Source of the DNA: Buchnera aphidicola (Rhopalosiphum maidis)
GTDB taxonomy: Bacteria > Pseudomonadota > Gammaproteobacteria > Enterobacterales > Enterobacteriaceae
Direction of reading: 5' to 3'
DNA length: 64,000 nucleotides
NCBI RefSeq assembly: GCF_003671935.1
Contig: NZ_CP032759.1
Span: 248,001-312,000 of the forward strand
Shown: one piece after another, positions 31,201-40,795 of the stretch
Position numbering within the stretch: position 1 is the first letter of the stretch
Layout of the letters: every line of letters begins with the position of its first letter
The notes under the pieces: model-generated
What the model was told of the DNA's origin: nothing
Databases searched by the model: none
Seen by the model: the letters and a program-made list of their open reading frames with translations, nothing else
Program-made: the position numbers and the translations under genes

Positions 31201-31775
31201 TGGTTTTATTTCTTTTAAGAGAGTATTTGGATCATTGTATTCTTCACGAATAATTTTAATAATTTTTTTTGGTAAATTATAAAAAAAACGTCTCCAAAAA
31301 TCTTGTGTAGCTTGCAAATATAAAAAGGATTCGTTTTCAATTATTTCTTTATTAAAATTAAATGTATTATTTTGTAAAACATCTTGACAAAATCCATGTA
31401 TTGTATAAATAGCGGCATTATTTATGTTTATTTTGGCTTTTTCTAGTATATAAATAGCTTCGTCAAAATTTTTATTTTTTTTAAAAAAGATTGAAAAATA
31501 GGATTTTCGCTTTTTTTATTTATGAGTGACGAATGTAATTTCTCAATATTTTTTTTTATTCGTATATACAGCTCTTCTTTTGCTGCATTAGTAAAAGTTA
31601 CTACTAGTATTTCTTGTACTAGTAATTTTTTTGTATTTTTTTTATTTTCTTCTAATCCTAATAATAAACGGAGATATAAAAGTGAAATCGTATTCGTTTT
31701 TCCTGTTCCTGCGGAGGCTTCAATCAGGTTAATTCCCTTTAAAGGCATTTGAAATATATTTAATTTTTTTTTCAT
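28285..31775 (-). pseudogene. recB: RecB, exonuclease V beta subunit, frameshifted at an 8-A tract
   Basis: 3'-5' helicase and nuclease subunit of RecBCD. The ATG frame at 31775 carries Walker A IEASAGTGKT and ILVVTFTNAAKEEL but ends with TAG after 110 aa. The remaining helicase (TIHGFCQ, LIDEFQDT, VGDPKQSIYSFRGAD, TIHKSKG, LYVALTRS) and the nuclease domain (GFIDLVF, ILDYKSNYLG with the catalytic Asp and Lys) are open in the -1 frame down to 28285. The switch is at the A run 31475-31482, codons TTT TTA AAA AAA ATA. One extra A gives 1163 aa (1180 in E. coli) with DEAIYILEKAKINI bridging to AIYTIHGFCQ, so nothing else is missing. An internal nine-A run (KKKD) elsewhere in recB is in frame. ptrA, which separates recC and recB in E. 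coli, is absent. Confidence 0.88.
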
Positions 31776-31796
31776 TATGTTAATGTTACAAATTTT

Positions 31797-34700
31797 TTAT
31801 TTTTTTTGATTTTGTAGTATTGGAGTAAACCACTTTTGAGAAATTTTACAAATTTTTTTTATATTTAATTCAAAAATAATTTGTTGTATATATAAGTCTT
31901 CTTTTTCTCCTATTATATATTTATTTCCTAACCATGTTTGACATAGTATTTTATATGCTTCTCTTTTTATATTATTGTCTTTGTTAATACAATTGTTTTT
32001 TTTATCATAAATTTTATCAAACCAATTTGATCCTGATTTTGTGAGTAACAAAGGATTTTTCATTCCATGTATGTATCCTTCAATATACTTTAAGAGATAA
32101 TTATACGCTACGTTATGTGGTAAGGTACAAAAAGAAAAAATTTGTTTTTTATATCCTATTATTTTACTTTCCCCAGTACCTATTAAAATAGAGTAAATTA
32201 AATGTTCTAACCATAGCGACATCCTATCTTTATAATTAATTACACCTAATTTCCATCGAAGTAAACATGTACTTTGTATTTCATCCAAAAATCCATGAAT
32301 GTTATATTTTTCTATTTTTATATCAAAAAATTTTTTTTGAGGTGATATTCGGTAGTTAAAAATTATTTCTAATATTTCTTCTATTTCTTTTTTTTTCTCT
32401 TCTAATAACAACAATCCAAAATTTCCATATGGTAAAACACCCGATAGAATAATTTTTTTAAAAGTATTTATTACATTTTCTTTGTTTAACATTTTTTTAA
32501 ATATTATATGACTTATTTTAAAATGATCTAATTGATTAATTGAAAATGGCTCTGTTATAATGTTTTTTTCTTTTTTTTCGAATTTTATATTTAAAGTATG
32601 ATTAAAGAAATAACGTATTGGATTTTTCCAAAAAGATATTATATCTTTTAGATTAATTTTTATAACATCAGGAATTGTTAGATCTTTTTTAGAAAAAATT
32701 TTATTATATATTTCTTTATTTATTTTTTTTATTTCTTGAATTTTATTTAAATTAATTTTTTTTATGTCTTTTTTCTCATAAAGATTTTCTTTTTTATGTT
32801 TTTTACAAATATGTTCAAATATTTTCTTTTTATTATCTTTTAAATTAAAATCTTTTGAAAAATAAAAATTTGACATTATGTAATTTAATAACTGATCAAT
32901 TAATATTGAAGGATAAATTTTATTATCATTTTTTACAGAATATCCAACGTAACTAATGTAGAAAATGTCTTGAGTAGAAATGAAGTTGTGAAGAAATATT
33001 TGATAACTTTCGTCATAAGTATTAAAATCGCCAATCAATGGATATTTGTTTAGTAAATTAAAAGAATTTATATTTTTTTTTTAGGAATTTCTTGATTATC
33101 TGCTCCAATAATACATTTTATTTTGAATGGTATGTAAGATGTTAAAGACGGATGACAAAAATTTATTACACCTGGTAAGAATTTTTTTCTACTAAAGTAA
33201 TTCATAGAATATAAGAATTTTCTCTTTAAAATACTTATAGGAATTTTTTTTTGATAATTAGACAACAGTGCATCATCAATCATTTTTGTCCAATTTTTAT
33301 TAATAATATTGATACTATTGCCTATTTTTTTATTTTTATGAAAAAAATCATTTATAAAGCAAATAAATAATGTACGCCACGATTTAATTTTTTTTGAAAA
33401 AGATAATTTATTTCTCCATTTATCAAGAGTTTCAATAAAATTTATTAGTTTTCCTATTAATTCTGTTCTTGAAGTATTAATAGAAGTAAATGATAAAGTA
33501 TTATTGCAAATTTTTTCTTCTTCATTAATTGCATAACTCATAAGTAATTTTTTAATACCATAAAACCAAGTATTTTGATTATTTTTTGGAAAAATTAAAT
33601 GTTTTTTTTGTTTTTGATGAAGACCCCATCTTATATTTGATTTTTCAATCCATTCATACAAAACATTTATTTCTTCTTCTGCAATATGAAATTTATCTCT
33701 TATATCTTGAATTTCAATTAAATCTAATATTTCTTCATTACTAAAACGGATATTAGATAAATTTAGTATTTTATTAAAAACAAATAGAATTTTTTCTGTT
33801 GTATTAGAATGTTTTTTAGATATATAAAAAGGTATTTTTTCTTTTTTATTGTCAGATTTAAATATTGAGTTAATATAACTTATATAAGTATCTAACGAAA
33901 ATGAGGTAACGACGATATCACTAGCTTTTAGTTTTGGATTATGATTAAATAAAGTCAATATTTTTTTATGTAAGACTTCAATTTCATGTTTTTTGTTGTA
34001 GCAAATATTGATTGATATTGAATTATCTTGTGGTAAAAAAGATCTTTTTTTTATTATACTTTCGACTTTTTTTAAACTTAAAAAATCATTTTTAATGATG
34101 TTTAGTAAATTTTTTTTATTGTTTTTTTGAAAAAAATTATTGAATTTTATTTTTTTAAATCTTTTAAAAAATAAGAAATAAAATTTTTCATATTTTTCCC
34201 ATAAATTTATCAATGAATTGTTTTCTTGAAGGACATAGTTTTTTTTTATTCCTATAAAACTAGTATGAAAAAATTTTTTTTCGGAAGCGTTTATAGATAA
34301 AAAATATACATCTGTATGCGCACTTATTTTTTTAAAAATTTCCATGTACGTTGGATTTAAATTTAAAGAAGAAATAATAAAAATACGTTTTGGAAGTTTT
34401 ATTTTTTCTTGTTTTATTAATAAAATAAATCTTTTTAATAAATTAGGAAAATGGCATTTTGATTGTTTAAGTTTTTCTGTATAATTTATAATTTTAATCC
34501 ATAACTTTCCTTGCCATTCATCATTTGTATCGATTTTTAGTATTTTTTTTTGATTTTCTTCCCATTTATTAATCCAATTTGGTCGATATAAAATATATTT
34601 TTCATATAAACGAGCCATTAAAAATGCAAAATCAAATTTTTTTGTTATTTTATCTTTTTTTTGAATAAATTCAATAAAACAATTTTTTTCTATAATTTTC

Positions 34701-34987
34701 ATGATTTTCCAAGTGATAATGGATTCTGAAAATATGTTATTTAATTTAATATTAGGTAAGTTTTTTTTAAATAATTTCCATATAAAAACATTAGGGTGAA
34801 TTAATTTAAAATATGCAGAAATTCCTGTATTATTTGCAATAAATGTATTCAAATATTGAAATAACACTTCATTATCATTAATAATAATTTCTCTGTCAAA
34901 AATATTAAGAAGAGGTTTTTCTTTTATTATTTTGTATACTTCGGTAAATAGAATATTAATTTGGTTTGATTTATAAACGAAAAACAT
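31797..34987 (-). pseudogene. recC: RecC, exonuclease V gamma subunit, frameshifted at a 10-A tract
   Basis: Chi-recognising scaffold subunit of RecBCD. The ATG frame (MFFVYKSNQINIL, like E. coli MLRVYHSNRLDVL) runs 639 aa to GADNQEIPKKKI and stops at TAA. The rest continues in the -1 frame: NSFNLLNKYP then IGDFNTYDESYQIFL, matching E. coli LGFDLMSQKP and RGDRSRRDDDRYLFL, and ends at 31797. The break is in the ten-A run 33073-33082 (coding strand CCT A10 TATAA). One extra A gives 1063 aa against 1122 in E. coli. Motifs such as SGIRW, LPYGNFG and WLEHLIY are kept. Function depends on slippage or on the base call being wrong. recB follows after 21 bases. Confidence 0.87.
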
Positions 34988-35047
34988 AAAAACCTTATTT
35001 TTAATAAAATAGAAATTTAGATGATAATCTACTCTAAATTAGAATAA

Positions 35048-35899
35048 TTAACTTTTATTTTTTTTGTAAAGATGAACGTCTATTTGAGGATACGGAATAT
35101 TAATATTATTTTTATCTAATGCTTTTTTAAACTTAGCCATTAAATCCCAATATACTGCATTCAATTCATCATTACTGCTCCAACATCGAATAATAAAATT
35201 TAAAGAAGATGGAGCTAATTCACTTAAACCAATAACAATATCGCGATCTTTCATAACTCTATCTTCATTTTCTATTACTTTTCTGAGTACTTTTGTTACT
35301 AAATCAATATCAGTATTATATGAGACACTAATAGAAAATTCATTGCGACGAGCAGGTTCTCTAGAATAGTTAATAATATTTCCAGAAATAATTTTATTGT
35401 TTGGAACTACTACAATTTTACCATCCAAGGTACGCAAAGTAGTATAAAAGATATGAATATTTAAAACTGTTCCCGCTACATTACCTAGATTAACGTATTC
35501 TCCTGTTTTTAAAGGTCTTAAAGTTACTAATAATACTCCTGCTGCAAAATTAGATAAAGAACCTTGTAATGCTAATCCAATTGCCATACCAGCCGCTCCT
35601 AATATCGCAATTACTGATGTTGTTTGTACTCCAATTCTTCCTAGTGAAGCAATAAGTGTAAAAGTAATAATAATATATCGCATTAACGCAGAGAGAAAAC
35701 CAGCAATAGTAGCATCTATATGACGTGTTATTAATATTTGATTTACTCCATTAGAAACTATTTTAGCAATAAACATTCCAGAAATTAAAATTATAATCGC
35801 TGAGGTTAAATTAATTAAATATCCAAATAATAATTCTTGATTTCGTATTAACCAATTTCCTGCATGATTAATATCATTGACTACGTTTAATTCATCCAT
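35048..35899 (-). CDS. mscS: MscS, small-conductance mechanosensitive channel
   Basis: Heptameric inner-membrane tension-gated channel that releases solutes on hypo-osmotic shock. The 283 aa (286 in E. coli) have three N-terminal membrane helices; the pore helix keeps the Gly/Ala packing pattern (LGAAGMAIGLALQGSLSNF). The beta and alpha/beta cytoplasmic vestibule follows (GEYVNLGNVAGTV, IVVPNNKIISGNIINYSREPARR). The C-terminal tail is short. It is downstream of fbaA on the same strand, as in E. coli, but a good terminator separates them. Confidence 0.96.
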   Translation of the reverse strand: MDELNVVNDINHAGNWLIRNQELLFGYLINLTSAIIILISGMFIAKIVSNGVNQILITRHIDATIAGFLSALMRYIIITFTLIASLGRIGVQTTSVIAILGAAGMAIGLALQGSLSNFAAGVLLVTLRPLKTGEYVNLGNVAGTVLNIHIFYTTLRTLDGKIVVVPNNKIISGNIINYSREPARRNEFSISVSYNTDIDLVTKVLRKVIENEDRVMKDRDIVIGLSELAPSSLNFIIRCWSSNDELNAVYWDLMAKFKKALDKNNINIPYPQIDVHLYKKNKS

Positions 35900-35996
35900 T
35901 TTTATCTCTATTTGTTTTTTATTAACATAAACAATTTTTATTAAAAAATATTAAATTATCTTAATTTTTTAAAAGAATAAATTTTTTAAAAAATTT

Positions 35997-36022
35997 CGGA
36001 GAATATTTTTATTTATTCCCCG
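35997..36022 (-). terminator. Rho-independent terminator of fbaA
   Basis: On the fbaA strand CGGGGAATA and TATTCTCCG form a 9-bp stem with one G-U pair and an 8-base loop, starting 30 bases past the fbaA stop. It is followed by AAATTTTTTAAAAAA, giving a six-U tract shortly after the stem. This is the best-formed terminator in the window. Confidence 0.75.
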
Positions 36023-36051
36023 TACTTAAATATAAAATTTTTTTATTTATT

Positions 36052-37134
36052 TTATAAAATATTAAAAGAATTAAGATTTTTAAATGTTTCTTCTAATCTT
36101 TTAGACATTGATTCTTGAGATGCTCTGATCCATGATCTAGGGTCATAATATTTTTTATTAGGTAGATTTGTGCCATTTTTATTTCCGATCTGTTGCTGTA
36201 AAAAGTCTTGATTTTTTTTATAAAAATTTAAAACTCCTTTCCAACTTGCCCATTGCATATCAGTATCAATGTTCATTTTTACTACACCATATTCAATAGA
36301 TTCATGTATTTCTTTCAAATCTGAACCTGATCCACCATGAAAAACTAAATTTAATGGAAGTTGTTTGCTCAAATTATTTTTAATTCTGACATATTCTTGT
36401 GATTTTTTTAGAATATTTGGTTTAAGATTAACATTTCCAGGTTGATATACACCGTGAACATTACCAAAAGAAGCAGCAATAGTAAAATTTGTACTAATTT
36501 TTCTTAATTTTTTAAATGCATAATTAACTTCTTTCGGCTGTGTATAAAGTAGTTTTTTATCTATTTTGCTATTGTCTATACCGTCTTCTTCTCCTCCTGT
36601 ACATCCTAATTCAACTTCTAACATCATATTCATTTTTTTGATTTTTTTTAAATAATTGCTACATATAGAAATATTTTCTTCTAAATTTTCTTTTGATAAA
36701 TCAATCATATGAGAAGTAAAAAGCGGTTTTCCAAAATTTTTATAGTGTTTTTTACCTTCTTCTAGTAGTCCATCAATCCATGGTAGCATTTCTTTAGAAC
36801 AGTGATCTGTATGAAGTATGACGGGAATTTCGTAGTATTTTGACATTAAATGCACGTGTTGAGCACCTGATATAGATCCTTGAATAGCTTGATTTTCTTG
36901 ATTTTTTAAAGATTTTTTCTTATAACCTGCAATAAAAGAAGAACCTCCATGAGAAAACTGTATAATAACTGGAGATTTTACTCTAGAAGCAGTTTCTAAG
37001 ACTGTATTTATTGAATCAGTACCTATACAATTAACAGCTGGTATGGCAAATTTCTTTTTTTTAGCTAACTCGAATATTATTTGACATTCATCACCTGTTA
37101 AAACTCCAGGTTGAATAGAATTTGAAATTTTCAA
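36052..37134 (-). CDS. fbaA: FbaA, class II fructose-bisphosphate aldolase
   Basis: Zinc-dependent aldolase cleaving fructose 1,6-bisphosphate in glycolysis. The 360 aa (359 in E. coli) show the substrate and zinc motifs ILHTDHCSKEMLPW, MLEVELGCTGGEEDG, FGNVHGVY, VFHGGSGSD and VVKMNIDTD. No ATG fits; the start is TTG at 37134, giving KISNSIQPGVLTGDE to match E. coli SKIFDFVKPGVITGDD, with AGGA six to seven bases upstream. It follows pgk by 51 bases, in the conserved pgk-fbaA order. Confidence 0.96.
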   Translation of the reverse strand: MKISNSIQPGVLTGDECQIIFELAKKKKFAIPAVNCIGTDSINTVLETASRVKSPVIIQFSHGGSSFIAGYKKKSLKNQENQAIQGSISGAQHVHLMSKYYEIPVILHTDHCSKEMLPWIDGLLEEGKKHYKNFGKPLFTSHMIDLSKENLEENISICSNYLKKIKKMNMMLEVELGCTGGEEDGIDNSKIDKKLLYTQPKEVNYAFKKLRKISTNFTIAASFGNVHGVYQPGNVNLKPNILKKSQEYVRIKNNLSKQLPLNLVFHGGSGSDLKEIHESIEYGVVKMNIDTDMQWASWKGVLNFYKKNQDFLQQQIGNKNGTNLPNKKYYDPRSWIRASQESMSKRLEETFKNLNSFNIL

Positions 37135-37185
37135 TTTTTTTCCTATTATTTAAATTATTTTATTAAAAAATCAATTATTTAAAGC

Positions 37186-38352
37186 TTATTTATTAAAATT
37201 TTCTTCTAGCATTTTTATTGCAGGCAATGTTTTTCCTTCTATAAATTCTAAAAAAGCTCCTCCTCCTGTTGAAATATAAGAAATTTTATTTTTTATTTGA
37301 AACATGTCAATTACAGATAGTGTATCTCCCCCTCCAGCTATTGAAAATCCATTATTTTCTGCAATTGTTTTTGCAATCATTTCAGTTCCTTTTCGAAAAT
37401 TAGGAAACTCGAACACTCCAACAGGTCCATTCCAAAGAATCGTTTTTGATTTTTTAAGAATTTTAATGATTTTCTTTATTGTTTTATCACCAAAATCCAT
37501 AATTTCTTCATTTTTTTCAATTTGAGATGGTAGTTTTATTGTGCATTTTTCACTATAAGAAAAGTTTTTTCCGACGCGAGAATCAATTGGTATAACAATA
37601 TTATTGTATTTATCACGTAATTTTTTAGCTTTTAGTATAAATTCTTGTTCATGTAATGATTTTCCAATATTATTATCAATAGCTAAAAATGTATTAGCTA
37701 TACCTCCTCCAACAATTATTGTATCTGAAATTTCAACTAATTTATTTAATACATTAAATTTGGTTGATACCTTTGCACCTCCTACTATAGCTACCATAGG
37801 ACGCATTGGATTTTTTAACGCTTTTTTTAAACTATTAATTTCAGATATCAAAAGAGGGCCAGCACATGCAATTTTAACAAATTTTCCAATACCATATGTT
37901 GAAGATTGCATTCTATGTGAACAGCCAAAAGCATCCATGACAAAGATATCACATAAATTAGCGTATTCTTTAGATAAATTGTCATCGTTTTTTAATTCTC
38001 CTACGTTAAAACGAACGTTTTCTAAAATTAATATTTCACCTGAGTTGATTTTAATTTTTTCTAAATAATCATCAGAAAAGTAAATTTTTGTTTCTTTTAA
38101 TTTTTTCTTTAGATATTCAAAAATAGGAAATAAGGAATATTTTTTTGTATAATGCCCTTCTTTGGGACGTCCTAAGTGAGACATAATAATTACTTTAGCT
38201 TTTTTTTGAACTGCTATTTTAATAGTAGGAAGAGCCGCAAGAATTCTTGCATCAGATTGAATTATTCCATCTTTTATAGGAACATTTAAATCAGTTCTTA
38301 TTAAAACTGTTTTTCCTGTTATGTTTAGCTCATTCATTTTTCTTAAATTCAT
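37186..38352 (-). CDS. pgk: Pgk, phosphoglycerate kinase
   Basis: Makes ATP from 1,3-bisphosphoglycerate. The 388 aa (387 in E. coli) show KTVLIRTDLNVPIKDG, MSHLGRPKE, ILENVRFNVGE, MDAFGCSHRMQSSTYG, the hinge region MVAIVGGAKVSTK and the nucleotide motif ILWNGPVGVFEF and GGGDTLS. ATG at 38352 precedes MNLRKMNELNITGK, in line with E. coli MSVIKMTDLDLAGK. epd, upstream in E. coli, is not here; yhgN lies 26 bases upstream on the same strand. Confidence 0.97.
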   Translation of the reverse strand: MNLRKMNELNITGKTVLIRTDLNVPIKDGIIQSDARILAALPTIKIAVQKKAKVIIMSHLGRPKEGHYTKKYSLFPIFEYLKKKLKETKIYFSDDYLEKIKINSGEILILENVRFNVGELKNDDNLSKEYANLCDIFVMDAFGCSHRMQSSTYGIGKFVKIACAGPLLISEINSLKKALKNPMRPMVAIVGGAKVSTKFNVLNKLVEISDTIIVGGGIANTFLAIDNNIGKSLHEQEFILKAKKLRDKYNNIVIPIDSRVGKNFSYSEKCTIKLPSQIEKNEEIMDFGDKTIKKIIKILKKSKTILWNGPVGVFEFPNFRKGTEMIAKTIAENNGFSIAGGGDTLSVIDMFQIKNKISYISTGGGAFLEFIEGKTLPAIKMLEENFNK

Positions 38353-38378
38353 AAAATAACCTTTTTTTATAAGAATTT

Positions 38379-38969
38379 TTAATTTTTAAACCATGCTCTT
38401 ATTCCATCAAGAAACATTTGCGTGGAGAGCATTATTAATATCAGACCCATTAATCGTTCTAAAGCATTTACACCTTTATCTCCAAATAATTTTAAGAATA
38501 AACCAGATAATAACAATATTATAATTGTAAAGCACCATGCAATTAACAAAGATCCTACTAAATAAGACATATGATGCAGATACTGATGAGACAATAGCAT
38601 TAATGTAGCTAATAAAGATGGTCCTGCAACTAACGGTATAGCTAAAGGAACTAAAAATGGTTCTTCGTCTGAAGAAATTCCATTGTTATTATCATCTGAG
38701 GGAAAAATCATTTTGATAGCAATAAGAAATAAAATAATTCCTCCAGATATAGAGACTGTTTCAGTTTTTAAATTAAGAACAGTAAGTATTTTTTCTCCGA
38801 CAAATAAGAATATTAACATCACAAATAGAGCTATAATCATTTCTCGTATTACTACTATTCTTCTCCTTTTTGCATCTAAATGTTTTAGTATCGTCATAAA
38901 AATTGGAAGATTACCTAAGGGATCCATTATTAAAATTAGCAATATAGTCGTAGAAATTATTTCATTCAT
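38379..38969 (-). CDS. yhgN: YhgN, MarC-family integral membrane protein
   Basis: Six-helix inner-membrane protein of the MarC/UPF0056 family; its biochemical role is unknown. The 196 aa (197 in E. coli) are unusually well conserved: LLILIMDPLGNLPIFM, VSISGGIILFLIAIKMIFP, EPFLVPLAIPLVAGPS, GDKGVNALERLMGLILIM. It lies head to head with asd, next to which it also sits in E. coli. Its retention in such a reduced genome suggests a useful transport function, but none is established. Confidence 0.93.
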   Translation of the reverse strand: MNEIISTTILLILIMDPLGNLPIFMTILKHLDAKRRRIVVIREMIIALFVMLIFLFVGEKILTVLNLKTETVSISGGIILFLIAIKMIFPSDDNNNGISSDEEPFLVPLAIPLVAGPSLLATLMLLSHQYLHHMSYLVGSLLIAWCFTIIILLLSGLFLKLFGDKGVNALERLMGLILIMLSTQMFLDGIRAWFKN

Positions 38970-39288
38970 TTTAATTTATTATGTCCTTTTAAAAATGTAA
39001 AGTTTTTAACGATATGCATATTGAATAAAACATTAAAAAATTTTTTTAATATAAATATATTAATATTATTTTTTTATATATAAATCTTAATTTTAAGATA
39101 AATTTATAATTTTATAGTATATTAAAAATTTAAATAAAATTTTATTTTTTCCATAAAAAAACTACTTTTTTTAGTAAAAAGTATACAGTATTTATATTTT
39201 TTTTCGGAGGACGGAGAACTTTTACTTTAATTAAATTAATTATTAATTTTAATAAAAACTATTAATTTAAAAGTCCGTATATTAATTA
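38970..39288. other. Non-coding gap between divergent yhgN and asd
   Basis: About 320 bases of very A+T-rich DNA carrying the promoters of both genes. I see no coding frame. Two hairpins stand out: ACTTTTT/AAAAAGT with a 5-base loop (39164-39182), and a longer imperfect stem next to asd (39211-39278, listed separately). A GGAGGACGGAG stretch at 39207-39217 resembles a ribosome site but no start codon follows at a usable distance. Confidence 0.5.
39211..39278 (+). promoter_or_regulatory. Imperfect stem-loop in the asd leader
   Basis: ACGG (39211-39214), three unpaired bases and ACTTTTA pair with TAAAAGT and CCGT (39275-39278), closing a large A+T loop ten bases before the asd ATG. It includes the only G+C-rich segment of the leader. 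asd has no recognisable Shine-Dalgarno sequence, so this structure could affect its translation; it does not resemble the lysine riboswitch. Confidence 0.3.
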
Positions 39289-40404
39289 ATGATTAAATCT
39301 GTTGGAATAATTGGTTGGCGTGGAATGGTAGGATCAGTTTTATTAAAAAGAATGCAAGAAGAAAAAGATTTTTCAAAAATTATTCCTTATTTTTTTTCAA
39401 CTTCGCAATCTGGTCAAAATGGTCCTATTATAAATAATACATTATCTAAAAATTTAAAAGATGCTTATAACATTAATTCATTACAAGAAATGGATATTAT
39501 CATTACATGTCAAGGAAGTGCTTATACTGAAAAAATTTATCCACAATTAAGAAATAATAATTGGAAAGGTTATTGGATAGATGCTGCTTCTACATTACGA
39601 ATGGAAAATGATTCTATAATCATATTAGATCCTGTTAACTTAAATATTATAAATAATGCATTAGATAAAGGAATTAAAACGTTTGTAGGTGGTAATTGTA
39701 CTGTTAGTTTAATGTTAATGGCTCTAGGAGGATTGTTTTCAAATAATTTAATAGATTGGATTTCTGTATCTACTTATCAAGCAGCATCAGGTGCTGGTTC
39801 TCGTTATGTAGTTGAACTATTAAAACAAATGGGTTGTTTATATAGTGTTGTTGCTGAAAAATTATCAGATCAATCTTGTTCTATTCTAGATATTGAGAAA
39901 AAAGTTACTCTCGAAAGTCATAGTAAAAATTTTCCATCAGAAAATTTTTCTGTACCGTTAGCAGCTAGTTTAATACCTTGGATAGATATAGAAATGAAAA
40001 ACGGTCAAAGTCGAGAAGAATGGAAAGGACAAGCTGAAACAAATAAAATTTTAGGTCTGAAAAAACAAGTATTAATTGACGGAACATGTGTTCGTATAAG
40101 TTCAATTCGATGTCATAGTCAGTCTTTTTTAATTAAATTGAACAAAGATATTTCTCTAGAGAGTATAAGAAAAATAATTGTTAATCATAACCAATGGGTT
40201 AATATTATTCCGAATCATATGCAAGAAACGTTATATAATTTAACTCCATCTGCAGTTACTGGTACATTAAATATACCAATAGGTCGATTAAGAAAATTAA
40301 GTATGGGTAATCGATATCTTTCTGCTTTTACTGTAGGAGATCAGCTATTATGGGGTGCTGCCGAGCCTCTAAGAAGAATGCTAAATTTATTAATTAATAT
40401 TTAA
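39289..40404 (+). CDS. asd: Asd, aspartate-semialdehyde dehydrogenase
   Basis: Reduces aspartyl phosphate to the semialdehyde, the branch point for lysine/diaminopimelate, threonine and methionine. The 371 aa (367 in E. coli) begin with the NADP motif [14 protein letters not shown]; the active-site cysteine is Cys137 in GGNCTVSLM, followed by [21 protein letters not shown]. The later [10 protein letters not shown] segment supplies substrate-binding residues. The gene ends at a strong symmetrical hairpin facing tusA. Conserved essential-amino-acid function for the aphid host and for peptidoglycan via LysA's pathway. Confidence 0.97.
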   Translation: MIKSVGIIGWRGMVGSVLLKRMQEEKDFSKIIPYFFSTSQSGQNGPIINNTLSKNLKDAYNINSLQEMDIIITCQGSAYTEKIYPQLRNNNWKGYWIDAASTLRMENDSIIILDPVNLNIINNALDKGIKTFVGGNCTVSLMLMALGGLFSNNLIDWISVSTYQAASGAGSRYVVELLKQMGCLYSVVAEKLSDQSCSILDIEKKVTLESHSKNFPSENFSVPLAASLIPWIDIEMKNGQSREEWKGQAETNKILGLKKQVLIDGTCVRISSIRCHSQSFLIKLNKDISLESIRKIIVNHNQWVNIIPNHMQETLYNLTPSAVTGTLNIPIGRLRKLSMGNRYLSAFTVGDQLLWGAAEPLRRMLNLLINI

Positions 40405-40438
40405 CTTCTTTTTAATTGTTCTTAATTTTTCGTTATAT

Positions 40439-40469
40439 ATTAATATACACACCAAGTGTGTATATTAAT
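40439..40469. terminator. Bidirectional hairpin between convergent asd and tusA
   Basis: A perfect 13-bp stem (ATTAATATACACA / TGTGTATATTAAT) with loop CCAAG lies 34 bases after the asd stop and 37 bases after the tusA stop. TCTTTTAACTTTTTTT follows on the asd side. It is symmetrical and placed to serve both genes. Confidence 0.7.
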
Positions 40470-40506
40470 CTTTTAACTTTTTTTAGATAAATTAATATGA
40501 ATTAAT

Positions 40507-40757
40507 TTAATCAGTCTTACTAGAAGAAAATCCTTTTTTTAATAAATAGCGATAGGGTTTTACATGAATGAAATGATCGATAAGTTGATGATTCATAAAA
40601 TGACAAAAATATGGAATATCTCTTTTAGTTGACGGGTCATCTGATAATACTAATACTTTTTCATTTTCTTTCATTTTTCTTATTGTTTTTCTTATAACCA
40701 TAATAGGTTCGGGACATCGAAGTCCAATTAAATTTAATATAATATTTTTTTTTTCAT
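40507..40757 (-). pseudogene. tusA: TusA, tRNA 2-thiolation sulfur carrier, frameshifted at a 10-A tract after the start codon
   Basis: SirA/YhhP-family persulfide carrier that takes sulfur from IscS and starts the Tus relay. The family core [33 protein letters not shown] and [10 protein letters not shown] is open on the minus strand, with the catalytic cysteine in GLRCPEP. There is no ATG, GTG or TTG in that frame before the cysteine. The only good start, ATG at 40757, is followed at once by ten A (40745-40754) and runs in the wrong frame to TAA after seven codons. One extra A would give 83 aa (81 in E. coli). The in-frame ATG at 40701 lies after the catalytic cysteine, so a protein from there would be inactive. 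Confidence 0.85.
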
Positions 40758-40795
40758 ATTTTTTCTTTTTTTAAAGAAACAAAAACAAATTTTGA

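Noticed and set aside
39164-39278. Lysine riboswitch before asd
   Set aside because: The leader lacks the conserved multi-helix core; only simple stems are visible.
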